64,000 nucleotides of DNA, taken from positions 310,001 to 374,000 of the forward strand of contig JAYKXP010000051.1 of assembly GCA_037176845.1 (NCBI GenBank), written 5' to 3'. Made by a program: the position numbers and the translations under genes. Of the stretch, positions 35,468 to 45,997 are shown one piece after another; the stretch's first letter is position 1, and every line of letters starts with the position of its first letter. The stretch comes from Paramarasmius palmivorus. Its lineage: Eukaryota; Basidiomycota; Agaricomycetes; Agaricales; Marasmiaceae. Below the pieces are notes generated by a model. The model was not told the origin of the DNA and did not search any database. It saw only the letters and a list, made by a program, of their open reading frames with translations.

Positions 35468-36809
35468 TCATGCCAGGGCTCCGGATTTGAGTAGAGCCTC
35501 CCAAGCTTGTGAGCTCCCTCTGAAGCGAACTGCGCTAATCCACTCTTGAAGATCGCCTAAAAGCCGTTCCGGCACTTCCACCGATGCAAAGTGTCCTCCC
35601 TTTTCTTGGTCTTTCCAAAACACGATGTTTGGGAAAAAACACTCCGCCCACCACTTGGGCATATTCCCCACATCCTTCGGAAAGCAACTAACGCCAACAG
35701 CGACAGAAGATGGCATTATCGGTTCCATGACTTCCTTGCTAACACTTGGGATGTTGTCCTTGTATATTCGCGCGTGACTGGCACTTCCGGAGAGCAAGTA
35801 GAGCATCGTATACGTGATGATAAGCTCGGGTTCCCATACAAAATCTGGCTCAGCGAGAGCATTAACCTTCTCGCGTATCCAGGCCAGCATCCCGATCGGT
35901 GAATCGAGAAGACCATACGAAATGGTCTGGGGCTTCGTGGAGTGGATGTGGTAATATCCGGATTCGGATTTCATCCACCATTGCACGCGGCTCAAGTTTT
36001 CTTTCTCTGCTGGGGTGAACCAGCGAGTGAGTAGATAGAAAATGGCCAAGGGGTTACGAAGGGGCGAGGGCGCAAGACACATCGCGAAGTTCAAGTGAAT
36101 GGCGAAGCATGACTGAGGGAATTGAATGGCGAGGCTTCGCGTGATGAAGGATCCCCAATCACCACCTTGTGCGACATAGTTCTTGTAGCCAAGTGCATGC
36201 ATAAGCTTGTTATACAGGCGAGCGATATGGGTTACAGCCATCGAACCTGGTTTCTGTAATAATATCAGTCTCTGCCCCTTGTTCTGACCCGATGTTCCTT
36301 ACCTTCGGAGAAGACGAGAGTGCGAATCCGGGGATACTGGGTGCGACAATATGGAAAGCCTGTTCCGTGGGGTCCTCCGGATCAGTGAGCTTGAGCAGAC
36401 TCTCCGCCTTTGTGCGACATGTAAGCAAGTGTATCCAAACTTTAGCGAGTGATTCACGTACCTCCATGAAATTTCCGGGCCATCCATGGCAAAAAATGAG
36501 AGGAATGGCATCACTTCGCTTACTGCGGTGATGTACGAAATGCAGCGTGATAAGCTCCTCGTCCTCTTCCAGGTCAATCGTGAACATCTTGTATGTATCA
36601 TTTATGTTCTTTTCGACCCGTCTCCAGTCATATTGGGTCTTCCAGTAGTCGACCAATTCCTCCATGACGGTGGTAGGTATTCCATCATTCCATTCACCAC
36701 CGGAAGGATGGTCGAGGTCAGGAATGGTACGTGCGGTCTTAACGCGAACATTTACCCAGTCCAGGAATTGCTGTGGAACTTCAAGTGTGTAGGGTTTTGG
36801 AACGGCCAT
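35468..36809 (-). CDS. Epoxide hydrolase, microsomal-type (copy 2)
   Basis: Exons 36809-36462, 36407-36303 and 36253-35468; 412 aa, the same exon lengths as copy 1. All catalytic motifs are present: HGWPG, GGDWGSF, EKGGHFASVE. Differences from copy 1 are scattered conservative substitutions in the core and cap, for example AIHLNFAMCLAPSP against AIHINFIFCVPPSP in copy 1. This suggests a duplicate kept under selection with altered substrate range. A TATA-like element lies about 60 bases upstream. The introns differ in sequence but not position, so the duplication is not very recent. Confidence 0.93.
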
Positions 36810-36869
36810 AGGGAGAGAGCAAGTGAAAGGTGGCTGTTGGATTCGTCATGAGCGTATTTTGTATTCTCC

Positions 36870-36875
36870 CTTATA
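36870..36875 (-). promoter_or_regulatory. TATA-like element of epoxide hydrolase copy 2
   Basis: Minus-strand TATAAG within CTTATAAGG, 61 bases upstream of the start codon. Confidence 0.4.
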
Positions 36876-37239
36876 AGCCTGGAAAAGGTGATCTTGTAAG
36901 ACAAGCCGAGGGCGGTGCAACGCCGATTCGCCGCCCCTGATGCACAGTAGATTTTTACCATCCACGTTGCTACCACGTATTGGTATGGAGATACTCTCGG
37001 GGAAAGCAAGCGAGAACGAACGGGCATTGTATTACACTGGTGGTGAATACCTCATTAGGTACAATCTGGGGCAATTTGGGGACCTTCAATTGCGCTCTGT
37101 CCATTGGTGTCAGGAATGGAGCCGACATACGAAAATAACAATACCTGAGAGGATGAAATGGTTGAGGCCCTTGTAGCTGACTAGGCCCACAGCATATCTG
37201 CGCCCTTGATCAGGGCCGTGGGCTACTGTATGCCCCCGG
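36876..37239. other. Intergenic between epoxide hydrolase copy 2 and HD-e
   Basis: No gene seen; 3' flank of HD-e and upstream region of the epoxide hydrolase, both on the minus strand. Confidence 0.45.
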
Positions 37240-38371
37240 TCAGCGTAATCTCCATTTCTCTAATGAACCATCATTTATGCGTTCCAATAATGTGTCCATC
37301 ATCTTCTGGTAAGGAGAGAACTTTGCCTGAAACTCGTTGATATCCGATGGCTTATCCGGTGGCTTCAACGACCCCAGGTCGTCGTGGATCGCGAGAAGTA
37401 AGGTCGACCTGGCCAAGTCTTTCGTCTGTTATACGCACTCAAGGTAAGAGAGGTGAAAACTTGTCGAACAGCAACTCACCCTGGCTATAGGTGAAGTCGG
37501 TAGAGGCACTTCGTCCGTTTCCACTTGATCTGGTTGGTTCTCGGAAGGCGGCGGTAGAGGGGCATTAATCCACTGCGTAAATTGCTCTGTCTTGACAGCA
37601 GGTTGTGGGGGCACAAAATAGACCGAGCCATTTGGGGGCGTTGCGAAGGGTGTTATAACGGGTCCTGATAGGTGATATAGATAAGGATTGGCCGAAGTAG
37701 GTACTGGCACGGAAGGTGTCTGAGGAGTTGGAGGTTGACTCTTTTGCTGCTGCTGTTCATATACCCATGCTTCAACATCTGCAGCTTTCGCTTTGAGAAG
37801 TGTAGCCCAGACACTCATGACTATCTGGGAAGGGCTCGGAGTTTCCTTGAAAAGCGTAGACAGTGTTTCCAGAGATTCTTGATTCAAAGTCGGGTATGCA
37901 GCTCAAATTCGTACAATTAGCTCGACCGAGAAATGGCAAAGAATTGTAAGGACGCACAGGATACTACAGTGACCTGCTTTTGGGCGTCTCTTTGCGCCTT
38001 TCGTCGAGAAGCAAACCATGCATTGAGATGACCCAACGTATATCCTTCACAGCCTGGGAGTTCCTAGTAGACCTAATGATTGCAGTGTCGGTACAAGAGG
38101 ATAGAAACGCGACACATACGTGAATTCGTCTCAATAGGTCATCTTTTTGTTCCTTCGTGGGCAGTGTGATCTTTTGGTCAAAAAATGTTTCTAGAGGTCA
38201 AAACTGGTCAGTTCCATATTTTTTCCCGTATAAATTTCTCCGCAGACCTTTCAGCAGAGCAGTTCCTGCGTTTGTGATGTATCGTCTATTGGTTTGTTTT
38301 TTTGTTGTTGACGTTTCAGAGGCTTCCTGCAATGGACTCTCGGCAGACACTTGATCATCATGACCGTCCAT
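37240..38371 (-). CDS. Divergent homeodomain protein HD-e
   Basis: Exons 38371-38248, 38190-38120, 38063-37958, 37901-37480 and 37425-37240; 302 aa. It is the only family member on the minus strand. The domain starts at NRRYITNAGTALLK; the 71-nt exon gives FFDQKITLPTKEQ; the turn is ELPGCEGYT; helix 3 reads LNAWFASRRKA, with Ser at position 51. The second homeodomain-like segment is the best preserved of the five: LETLSTLFKETPSPS, then VWATLLKAKAADVEAWVYEQQQQK, including a Trp in the place of Trp48. A Gln run, a Pro/Thr-rich linker and a conserved-looking helical C-terminus (FQAKFSPYQKMMDTLLERI) follow. All five exons close in phase, and a CTAAT branch point supports the third intron. Confidence 0.75.
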
Positions 38372-38605
38372 TCGAGTAAGCTTCGGTTGGCAGAGGATGA
38401 TGTTGGAGGAAAGCGCGACAAAGGTGCGAGGGTCGTGACAGCGACTAAGTACCTATGCAGCTTGCCATCGTCATACAGAGTCCTCGGAGCCCGGACGTCC
38501 AGGGTCGAGAGCATTTGTTATTGCACACATCGTTGAATGCTTCAAAAATTGTAATAACATAGTGAGCGTAAGGATACAGCACGAATTTATTATAGTATAC
38601 AGGTA

Positions 38606-39482
38606 TTAGGTAGAAAGGCAGGATTTTAACCTGTAATTCTTGCCCTCTAAAATGACATCAGGGTCCATCAAATCCCATCGAGGCAGCGGGCCCCTTCGAG
38701 GCAACCCGTTCGCGCGCCAAGGCTTCGGGCTAGCTGGAGGCTTTGGAGAAGGAGAAGGCGCATTAGCTTTCTTATCCGGGCGCGTAGGAGAGTTGACCAG
38801 TTTCAAAGGTGAGGGGACGGGGACGGTTTGAGCTGTACCTGGTTTCTTTACAACCGCCTTTTCTACCTGAATCTCTTCATCCTTATCTTCAATGGGCTTT
38901 CGAGTGGACCGAGGTGAGCGCGCCTTGGCCTCGATACATTTGAGGTAGGGCATAGTAGGTCTATCCTTTGCGATGTTGGACCGTGCCTGACGAAGAGTTG
39001 CAACGAGCGTGTTGAAGTCGAGCTCTGGTTGCGACATGGCCGCTTTCTGTGCCAATTGTGCAACATTTTGCTCTTCTGAAGACTGGAATGGACCATGAGG
39101 AAATCATCGGATGGACAGATCTTGAACGTACCTTCGACCGCATCCGTAACAAGTTGTTCTTTCTCAACCCAGGAGGTGGAGGTTTTTTCGCATTTCTTCG
39201 ATACGTCGAAGACTGCCTTGTTGGACTTGGACACGTCTCGGACGGCACGCTGGGCACAAAATATATCTCCGAGTGAGAGATATCACCGTACGCAGAAAGT
39301 GTATAGCCGTCATCGAAAGATCCTTCTTCCTCAACAGTCTCTACCGAGGAAGAGGTGTTTGTTTTCTGTATTTTCTTGATTTCGTGGCGAGCATCGCAGA
39401 TGCTGTCGGCATTGGTCTAGAGGTAAGATGAGATAAACTCAGTAGGTGGACAAGTACAAGCACCAGAACGTACAAGAGACAT
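38606..39482 (-). CDS. Orphan, disordered Pro/Lys/Ser-rich protein
   Basis: Exons 39482-39474, 39416-39132 and 39082-38606; 256 aa. I do not recognise a family. The sequence begins with a 9-nt exon (Met-Ser-Leu). It then has an acidic helical start, a KKPPPPG stretch, a helical block ELDFNTLVATLRQARS, and a long Pro/Ser/Lys-rich disordered part with repeated PSPKPP units. It ends with the ordered-looking RWDLMDPDVILEGKNYRLK. In-frame joining of long open segments supports a real gene. The tiny first exon is the weakest point. Confidence 0.55.
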
Positions 39483-40926
39483 GATTTAATGAACGGCGAC
39501 TCGGGATATGAAGGCGATCGGGGAGCTGAATGAGATACAGCTTGCAGGCGTTGAGTCCCTTTATAGATGTCTTGCCACAGAACAAAGGAACCAAACGGTG
39601 GCCGTTCATTGTCCACAGGCTATAAATGGTGGGGCTCAAGGATAATGCCACGGTCCACCCATTGTCCACACAATACTCGGACCAGATGATCGCAGGTAGA
39701 GCACTCGAGATAATGCCCTTTCAAGAGCAATGTTCGCAAAATGTAAGAGTGCGTTTTCCGAGCTAGCCTTGTTCGAAGACTGCCACTCCAGAGAAGGGCC
39801 CAACCACAGTCAAGTGATATCACAAGTGACCGGAACATCTGACAGAACCGCGTACGAGCAAAGTCTCTGGTCGACTTTCCAGGCGAGGTTCGTGGGGGAA
39901 GCAGAAAAGTTTTGGTACGAACACGTGCCCACAGGTCAGAGTCACGGCATCGACAGTAACTGTAGAGCCTCTTGAATTCTCACCACCATCACCTCAAGAT
40001 TGCTGACGAGGGTGTGAAACAGAGCGAACTGAAGGATCTAGAAGAATAGGTGAGTGACCAGTAGCATTCTCTGATGCGCATCAGCATTAAAATCAATCGC
40101 TACTTGGTATACATAGGACTCGATTTGGTATTAATACCGTCCCGAGTTACATGTTCTTGATATCGTGAAGAAACTGCTTCAGTCATTTCCAAAACGGGCC
40201 CAGGCAAGTGTGTTCTGGCGTTGGTGACTTCGTTGGTCATCCAGGCACCCGACCAAGAAATAGAAACACCGCGGCGAAGCCGCCACCTACGTTGTAGGAG
40301 AGATCTCGACCTGACGCAGCATAGGTGTTATGCGAACTTCTCTGCGCCACTCCCGCTCTTTCTCAGTATTCATCTCAATTGAAGATATACGGAGATTAGT
40401 AGGCGCGAAGGAGCACATCTTCGGGAGACCCTCAGGCTTGCCCACCTTTGTTCTTTCACTGGCAGAGTTTTGCAGCACAGAAAGCATGATCATTTTAAGC
40501 TCAGCCTCAGAAGTTCGAAGCCTGGATTGCAGTCGGTAGATATCAATAGTCACGGTTGGGAAAACTAAAAGTATGTAAGTGTGCGGTTTATCTTCATCGC
40601 TTCGACTGTTTTCTGATTTCATAGATGTGCTTCGCGGAGGCAGAACATACGATTACCTCCCCGTTGTTATTCTTTGGTCATTCACTCTTCGGTTTACTCC
40701 TGCAGCGTTTTTCGGATACGAACAACTTGAAATCTCCTTTTTAACTGCCCTGAGGTGAGTTGCCCCTTATACTCACACTTACACGACCGACAATTAACGT
40801 CGGGATGCAACATTCACTTAGGCGAACAAGTGACCCTTATACACAACGTGAAGATTGAATGGATAGGTTGTACTCGCTGTTTGAAATTTTATGCATATTC
40901 TACTTGGAATAACAAGATGTATAGAG
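39483..40926. other. Mostly non-coding, one small uncertain ORF
   Basis: Contains a minus-strand open frame at 40287-40622 (111 codons) with a charged helical segment RLQSRLRTSEAELKMIML and a basic end. It has no family resemblance and may be a short orphan gene or chance. Nothing else is seen. Confidence 0.35.
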
Positions 40927-42800
40927 CTATGAAGGTAGAACAAGCTTATGCTTATTAACAATTACATCCCAGAGCGGTGCCAGCTCTCCAGTAGGAGATT
41001 TATCGTCCTCTTTGATGCGCCTGATATCGTGGAAGAAACTGCCGTCTACTTCACCTGGTGCTACACTTCGTGGGATATCCTTCATGTCAGGGAAATTGAA
41101 GAACGCAACAATGGACGTCTTTCGTTGCTCTTGACCAATACTAACGTCATGGAAGGTCGGCCGGTAAGCTCCTTTGGACCATCTATACAACGTTGACCCG
41201 CCCATGAGGATGCTCCCTCCAAACCCAGGTTCACGATACGTTCCGTCAAAATCGTACACCCCTAGCCCAGGTCCATCGGTGATGAGCGCAGAGAGTAGGT
41301 TCCCGTCAGGATGAAGACCGATTCCTCCTGGGTTCCCCGCATGTGCAACATATTTGATTATTCGATACCGCACAGTGCAGCGCTGAATCATCTCCGTATC
41401 GAGTCCAATAGCACGGCTACAGGAGACGAGGGTACTATCCAAGACGTGCTTCAGGTATTCAAGAGACGCCCTGACGCGTGTGTCTTGAAGTGCCACCAAG
41501 CCCGAGAGACCATCTTTTAGGTCACCGTCAAACTTGGCAATCTCCGACTCGGTGTCGAGGAGCGGGTGCGCAATGCCTTTCGATGCGAACCAGCATGATT
41601 TGCGCCATACAACCTTCTTGTCGGTGCCCTCGTATGACAGGGCGGGCTCAAAGTGACCCAAGTACTCCCCGAGGTCTTTCATTGCGCTTGTGACTCGCGC
41701 ATGCTGATTAGAATCCCAGTTGAAGACGTATTCCTTGCCCTCTCGGAATGCTGTGAGAATGTCGGAGATACGCTGGGATACACGAGGGAGATGACAGAGT
41801 GGGAGGCCGTCACGAAGGAGAGGCATTATGTTCGGATTGGCGAGCGACGTCGAACCGAATGAAACTAATTCCCCAGTGCGTGCAGACGCATGCAAGGCTT
41901 CTTCCGGGGTGTACCCATCAGAAGATATAAATCGGATGCTGCCGCTTTCCGTACTGCCTAATGGGGCGGGGAATGCCAACGCAGCTCGGAACGCGTCCAA
42001 AGACTCGTTGCTAGAATATTCGAAGTCTTCAAATGTAGTACTGCCGACAAAGTGCACAAAGGCACAGGACGGGTGACTTCGTTTGATTGACTCGATGATA
42101 GCGGTGTAGAATTGAAGGAAGTTGGATACACGATCGCCATCAACGATAGCAAAGGGGGAGAAACGGATACCCAGTCGGTCCTCCGGAACAACAGCCACAA
42201 CCGCTTTCAAGATTTCTGAAAGTTTATGTACTGCTTGCTCTGGAGACTTCAGCAAAGTGCTCAGCAGAACAGAACCTTGGGCTTATTTACATCTTCAGCA
42301 TTAACTTATGTCGCATAATCGCGTGGCACTTACAAATGTCGAGTTCAATCCCGTCGTAGCCATACGATGTTGCTTCTGCGATTCGTTCCCGTAGGCCTTT
42401 GAACAGGCTCTCAGCGGGTCCATCAGGAGCGTCCACTGACCAAGGAAGAGCTTTAGTGGGGACAAATCGCTAATACAGTACAAACTTGAACATACCCAAA
42501 GAGAATGCTACACCTTTTGAACGGTGAATAATTTCTGCGATACGCTTGTGAGCTGGAGCGTCGGTATATGCATCATTGAATGGTACGACGATCAGTCCCC
42601 CTTCAGTTGTACACTTGTGATCTGGAGGGATAAGTTGATGCGTGAGATACAAAGCAGACAGGGTAGAAGGACCAACAGAAGTCATGGATATCTGACGCAA
42701 TAGCATCGTGAGATGGTGGGCTGATGACGACACGGTGTAAAAGTTGGAGAGAGCCGAGCTTGACTGGGGTGAAGGCGACGGACGCACTAGGAAGAGACAT
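40927..42800 (-). CDS. Fusion of OYE-like barrel and 2OG-Fe(II) oxygenase-like domain
   Basis: Exons 42800-42732, 42691-42496, 42435-42334 and 42281-40927; 573 aa. The N-terminal half follows old yellow enzyme order: FTPVKLGSLQLLHR, GGLIVVPFNDAYT, ATSYGYDGIELD, EDRLGIRFSPF, SSDGYTPEEAL, SLANPNIMPLLRDGLPL. Its catalytic HxxN/H motif is replaced by DISQGS, and the FMN-phosphate Arg of FGR is Ser (FGSTS), so flavin chemistry is doubtful. The C-terminal half carries the dioxygenase iron set: HPD in GIGLHPDGN, a distal His in RPTFHDV, and an Arg in QRKTSIVAFFN for 2-oxoglutarate. The last 1355-nt exon runs unbroken across the junction, so the fusion is not a modelling join. The first intron is only 40 bp with a weak donor; a frameshift there is the alternative. 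Confidence 0.7.
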
Positions 42801-43266
42801 TGTGGGAGAATGTAAAGCTGAAGTCAAAACACGACTTTCTGCTTCTTTTGAAGGAGTCCTAGTTTGCCTTAATCAGACTCAGGTGTAATTTGTGACTTCT
42901 GGAACGGCGAACGTACTCACCGATGCCACTTGGAACATTCCACTCATCGCCCCATCCGAAGCGATTATCGTCCGTCCGTCCGCCTAGGAGCCCTATTTTT
43001 TGCTCGTGTGACCGGTTTTGTCGGCAGGACTAAACTTTTGATTAATACCGACTACGCTGCCATCATTTTGAGATCATAACACTTACTCCGACAACGGACA
43101 GCATGCATTCTTCCATATATGCATCCCCTTTTGAGATCACTTTTCAGCCACCTCCAGCTACCGACCAGGTTCTTACTTCCCATATATTCGGGCTCGCTTT
43201 GTTGAGTACCGAGCCTAATTCGTTGACCTCTGCAGAGCTTGGTTGCCACCCTAGCTCGCAACAAGT
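42801..43266. other. Divergent promoter region, fusion gene and TIR gene
   Basis: 466 bases between two divergent starts. A plus-strand open frame at 43103-43294 overlaps the TIR gene start in another frame and is not supported. Confidence 0.4.
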
Positions 43267-44005
43267 ATGGTTCAGAACGATAAAAGTTCCATAATGACTC
43301 GACACGGTGAGTTTACAAGTCATTAGTTACCAGATTAAAACGCTAATGACCAAGTCGTCGGGTCGAAAGTGAACGCCCCCACCTACGACTGCATTATTTT
43401 CTACAGGTGGTACACTCGGGACGGGAAGCAGGAACGTGGTCGTGTCATGGCACGACTGGTTGCTGAGGTCCTAGAAGCCATGGGTGTCACAGTATGGCTT
43501 GATCAGCACCAAATGAGCAGACAGGCGAATCGAGAAGAAGTTCTCGACGGTATCCACAAAGCATTCCAGTGTGCACGATCCGTGATTATCCTCGCAGCAC
43601 CTGGAGACTGGGATCGATTCGCCGACGACGATGACATCCATCGCTGGGAATGGGAAATGAGTCTGAGGAGTGGTGAGTTTTGCGTAGATGTCACAGATAA
43701 ATTCGACTGAACCTTGATCGCTTCCAGGGAAACCCATCTGGGTGCTTCAGCACGAGGCTTGTCCTCGAACAAGACCGCACCCATCCGACCTCGCCAGTCG
43801 GCTTTCATCGTTCAGCGACTTGCTAGCTAACCTCGTCCCACGAGGAAACATAGAAGTGCGTACGATAACAATGGACAACATCGACAATACACTGGAGGAG
43901 GTGGCAGGCTCCAAAGACAGCATAGGGATTCCACGAGTAAGAGTGCGGCGATGTCGCTTGTGCAGACCAGCGATGCCTTGTAGAGCCAATAAAAAAATGG
44001 ATTAG
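43267..44005 (+). CDS. Stand-alone TIR-domain protein
   Basis: Exons 43267-43306, 43355-43672 and 43728-44005; 211 aa. Residues about 24-125 follow the TIR fold: betaA YDCIIFYRW, alphaA with RLVAEVLEAMG, betaB VTVWLDQHQM, alphaB REEVLDGIHKAFQCA, betaC RSVIILAAPGDW, then WEWEMSLRSGKPIWV. The Glu114 of WEWEM is where catalytically active TIR domains place the NAD-cleaving Glu. There is no NB-ARC, kinase or repeat domain; the remaining 85 residues are basic and end with a Cys pair (CRLCRPAMPC). In other eukaryotes and in bacteria TIR domains signal or degrade NAD+ in defence and cell death; a similar role here is inference only. The start could lie further upstream. Confidence 0.68.
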
Positions 44006-45997
44006 ATATCCGTGCTCCTTCAACTCCCCCACGTGTAGTTTCTAATCTGTATGTATGATATCTATTTGAAGTAGCCCGTTCTTAGCAAATTCAATCCAAG
44101 AATGGCACAAAACTCACCACGGTACTTGACTTTTGGGTACGACTCAATCAACCCCGGCTTAAACCGAGTCATGATCATTCACCGATTGGATTGGAGATGA
44201 ACGAAGCACCAGGTACTCATTCGGAACACAAAAGATTGAGTGATTTCTCCTTCGAACTCTGCCCTAGATGGACGCGACATCTGTAGATTTGGGCACGCGC
44301 CTCGCTCAGTAGGGGGCAGCACTATTCCAGAGGGACACCGTCGAGCCAGGCGGTGACCAGGATACGTTTACAGATAGCTGTTCAGACTTACTGGTAGCTT
44401 GCAAGGTACGTTACACCAAGCAATTCCTTGATCCTCCTCGGCAATGTAGCAGAAGAACCCACCGAAAAACGGCGTCATCATGCATTGCGTCTTACGCGAC
44501 TGCGTAAGTAGCTGAAGCGATGGAATCGGTAACACAGGAGGCATAGCTTAGGCTAGCTGTTATGCACTTCGGACAGAGAGTATCGTAGAGAATCGTCATG
44601 AACGCTGGAATCGCGTTGGAACATTCCATCATCAGTAGAGAGAAGACGATAATAGCAAATAAGTTACGAACTATATTTGGAAATTAAACACTGAATGTCT
44701 CGGAGATCTGAAAGCCCCGGATAGCTGTGCATACGTAGGAGCGTCTGGCAGCATTTGGAGCTGGCGGAGAGCGTATGTCTCAATAAGTAGGGTTGCAAAT
44801 TCGACGGGCACGGATGACGACAACAGCCTACATGCAGGAATAATCTTTCCAGGCTCAATCGCTCGCAAAATCGCTTGGTATAGCCGAGCTAGCTGTCGGG
44901 AGCGAATAAGGTCTTGCCCAAAAGAGGACCTGCATCTGAGGCGGAATTGATGACCCAAGCATAGTAACGAGCAAGGGAAGAACGCACCTGAGCCTTTCAT
45001 CCTAAACCCCAGCTTTCTGCTCGCGTCCATACAACTTTGTGTGACCTTTTGAGACTTCTCCCTTTACTCCAAAGTTCTTGGAAGGTTGACGTACATATGC
45101 ACTTCTCGCATGACGCTTTCCAAGTCAACCAAGAATTGCTTGAACTTCGCGAATGAGAGGACATACAGAGTCTAAGATATCTCAATTCAAAGCTTCCATT
45201 GAGACATGCAGGTAGCTGTAAGTGGGGCTGTGGACTGATATCGCGTGAAGCCTTCGAGGAAAGGCGTAATCACGGCGGTGATGAGTTATTGAAAACAAAA
45301 AGGCAGGCATTCCCCGAGGCCATCGCGTGTGAGCCTCTATCTTCTCCCACCATCCATGAACGTCTTCAAAGCGGGCAGGACATCGCATACGAGGTCTCTG
45401 ACTGTGAGTTTTAAATGTTAGTTGATCCTTGTGCATCTCTGATTGTGCGACAGGTCTGGGACGAAAATCCTGAGGTTCTTAAATTATAGTTAACTCTGCA
45501 TCACCGTCAAGTTACCGGTACATGGCCAGTACTGAGGTTATTGGGACCACACGCAAGTACGCACAAACTCCTTCACTTGTCTGTACTCGGCAGCGGACAT
45601 AACAAGAAACTCAGGATTTGCCATATGACCTTCAACTACGTTCAATTGGGGGTACTGGTTACATGGAGCGTTCCAGAGCCGTTTTTCTAGGCCAACCGAC
45701 TAGCAATAATACGTCAGGAATTTCTTCGACCCGCACGGCATGGAGTATGCAGTTACACTGTTCCTTCAGGTTGTAGAGGAGGGAGGACCGAATGCCGAAC
45801 GGAAACCCGCACGGGCGGAACCAATCACGGTGGAAACAAAATATGAGTGCGGGGCTGGGCGTTTTTCACATGACAGGGGATCACTCTCCCGAAAGCACAG
45901 ACCTTCATAATGTCATCGGCACTCCTAAATATGCTTGGTCTCTCTTTCGTCTCCTTCTCCTTTATTCCCATATACCTCTCCTTCGACTGCATCTATC
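44006..45997. other. Gene-poor 2 kb, with possible gene remains
   Basis: No intact gene. Short minus-strand stretches look helical and coding-like but are interrupted by stops: about 45402-45340 (DLVCDVLPALKTFM), 45150-45060 (FKQFLVDLESVMREVH) and 44960-44680 (RSRQLARLYQAILRAI). They may be remains of one helical-domain gene; this is a weak inference. Confidence 0.3.

Noticed and set aside
40141..41050. Possible duplicated fragment of the fusion gene at 40159-40180
   Set aside because: Only about 20 bases match (GATATCGTG..AAGAAACTGC); flanks do not align.
43103..43294. Plus-strand frame with QQVWFRTIK resembling homeodomain helix 3
   Set aside because: Short chance similarity in a frame overlapping the start of the TIR gene; no helix 1 or 2.
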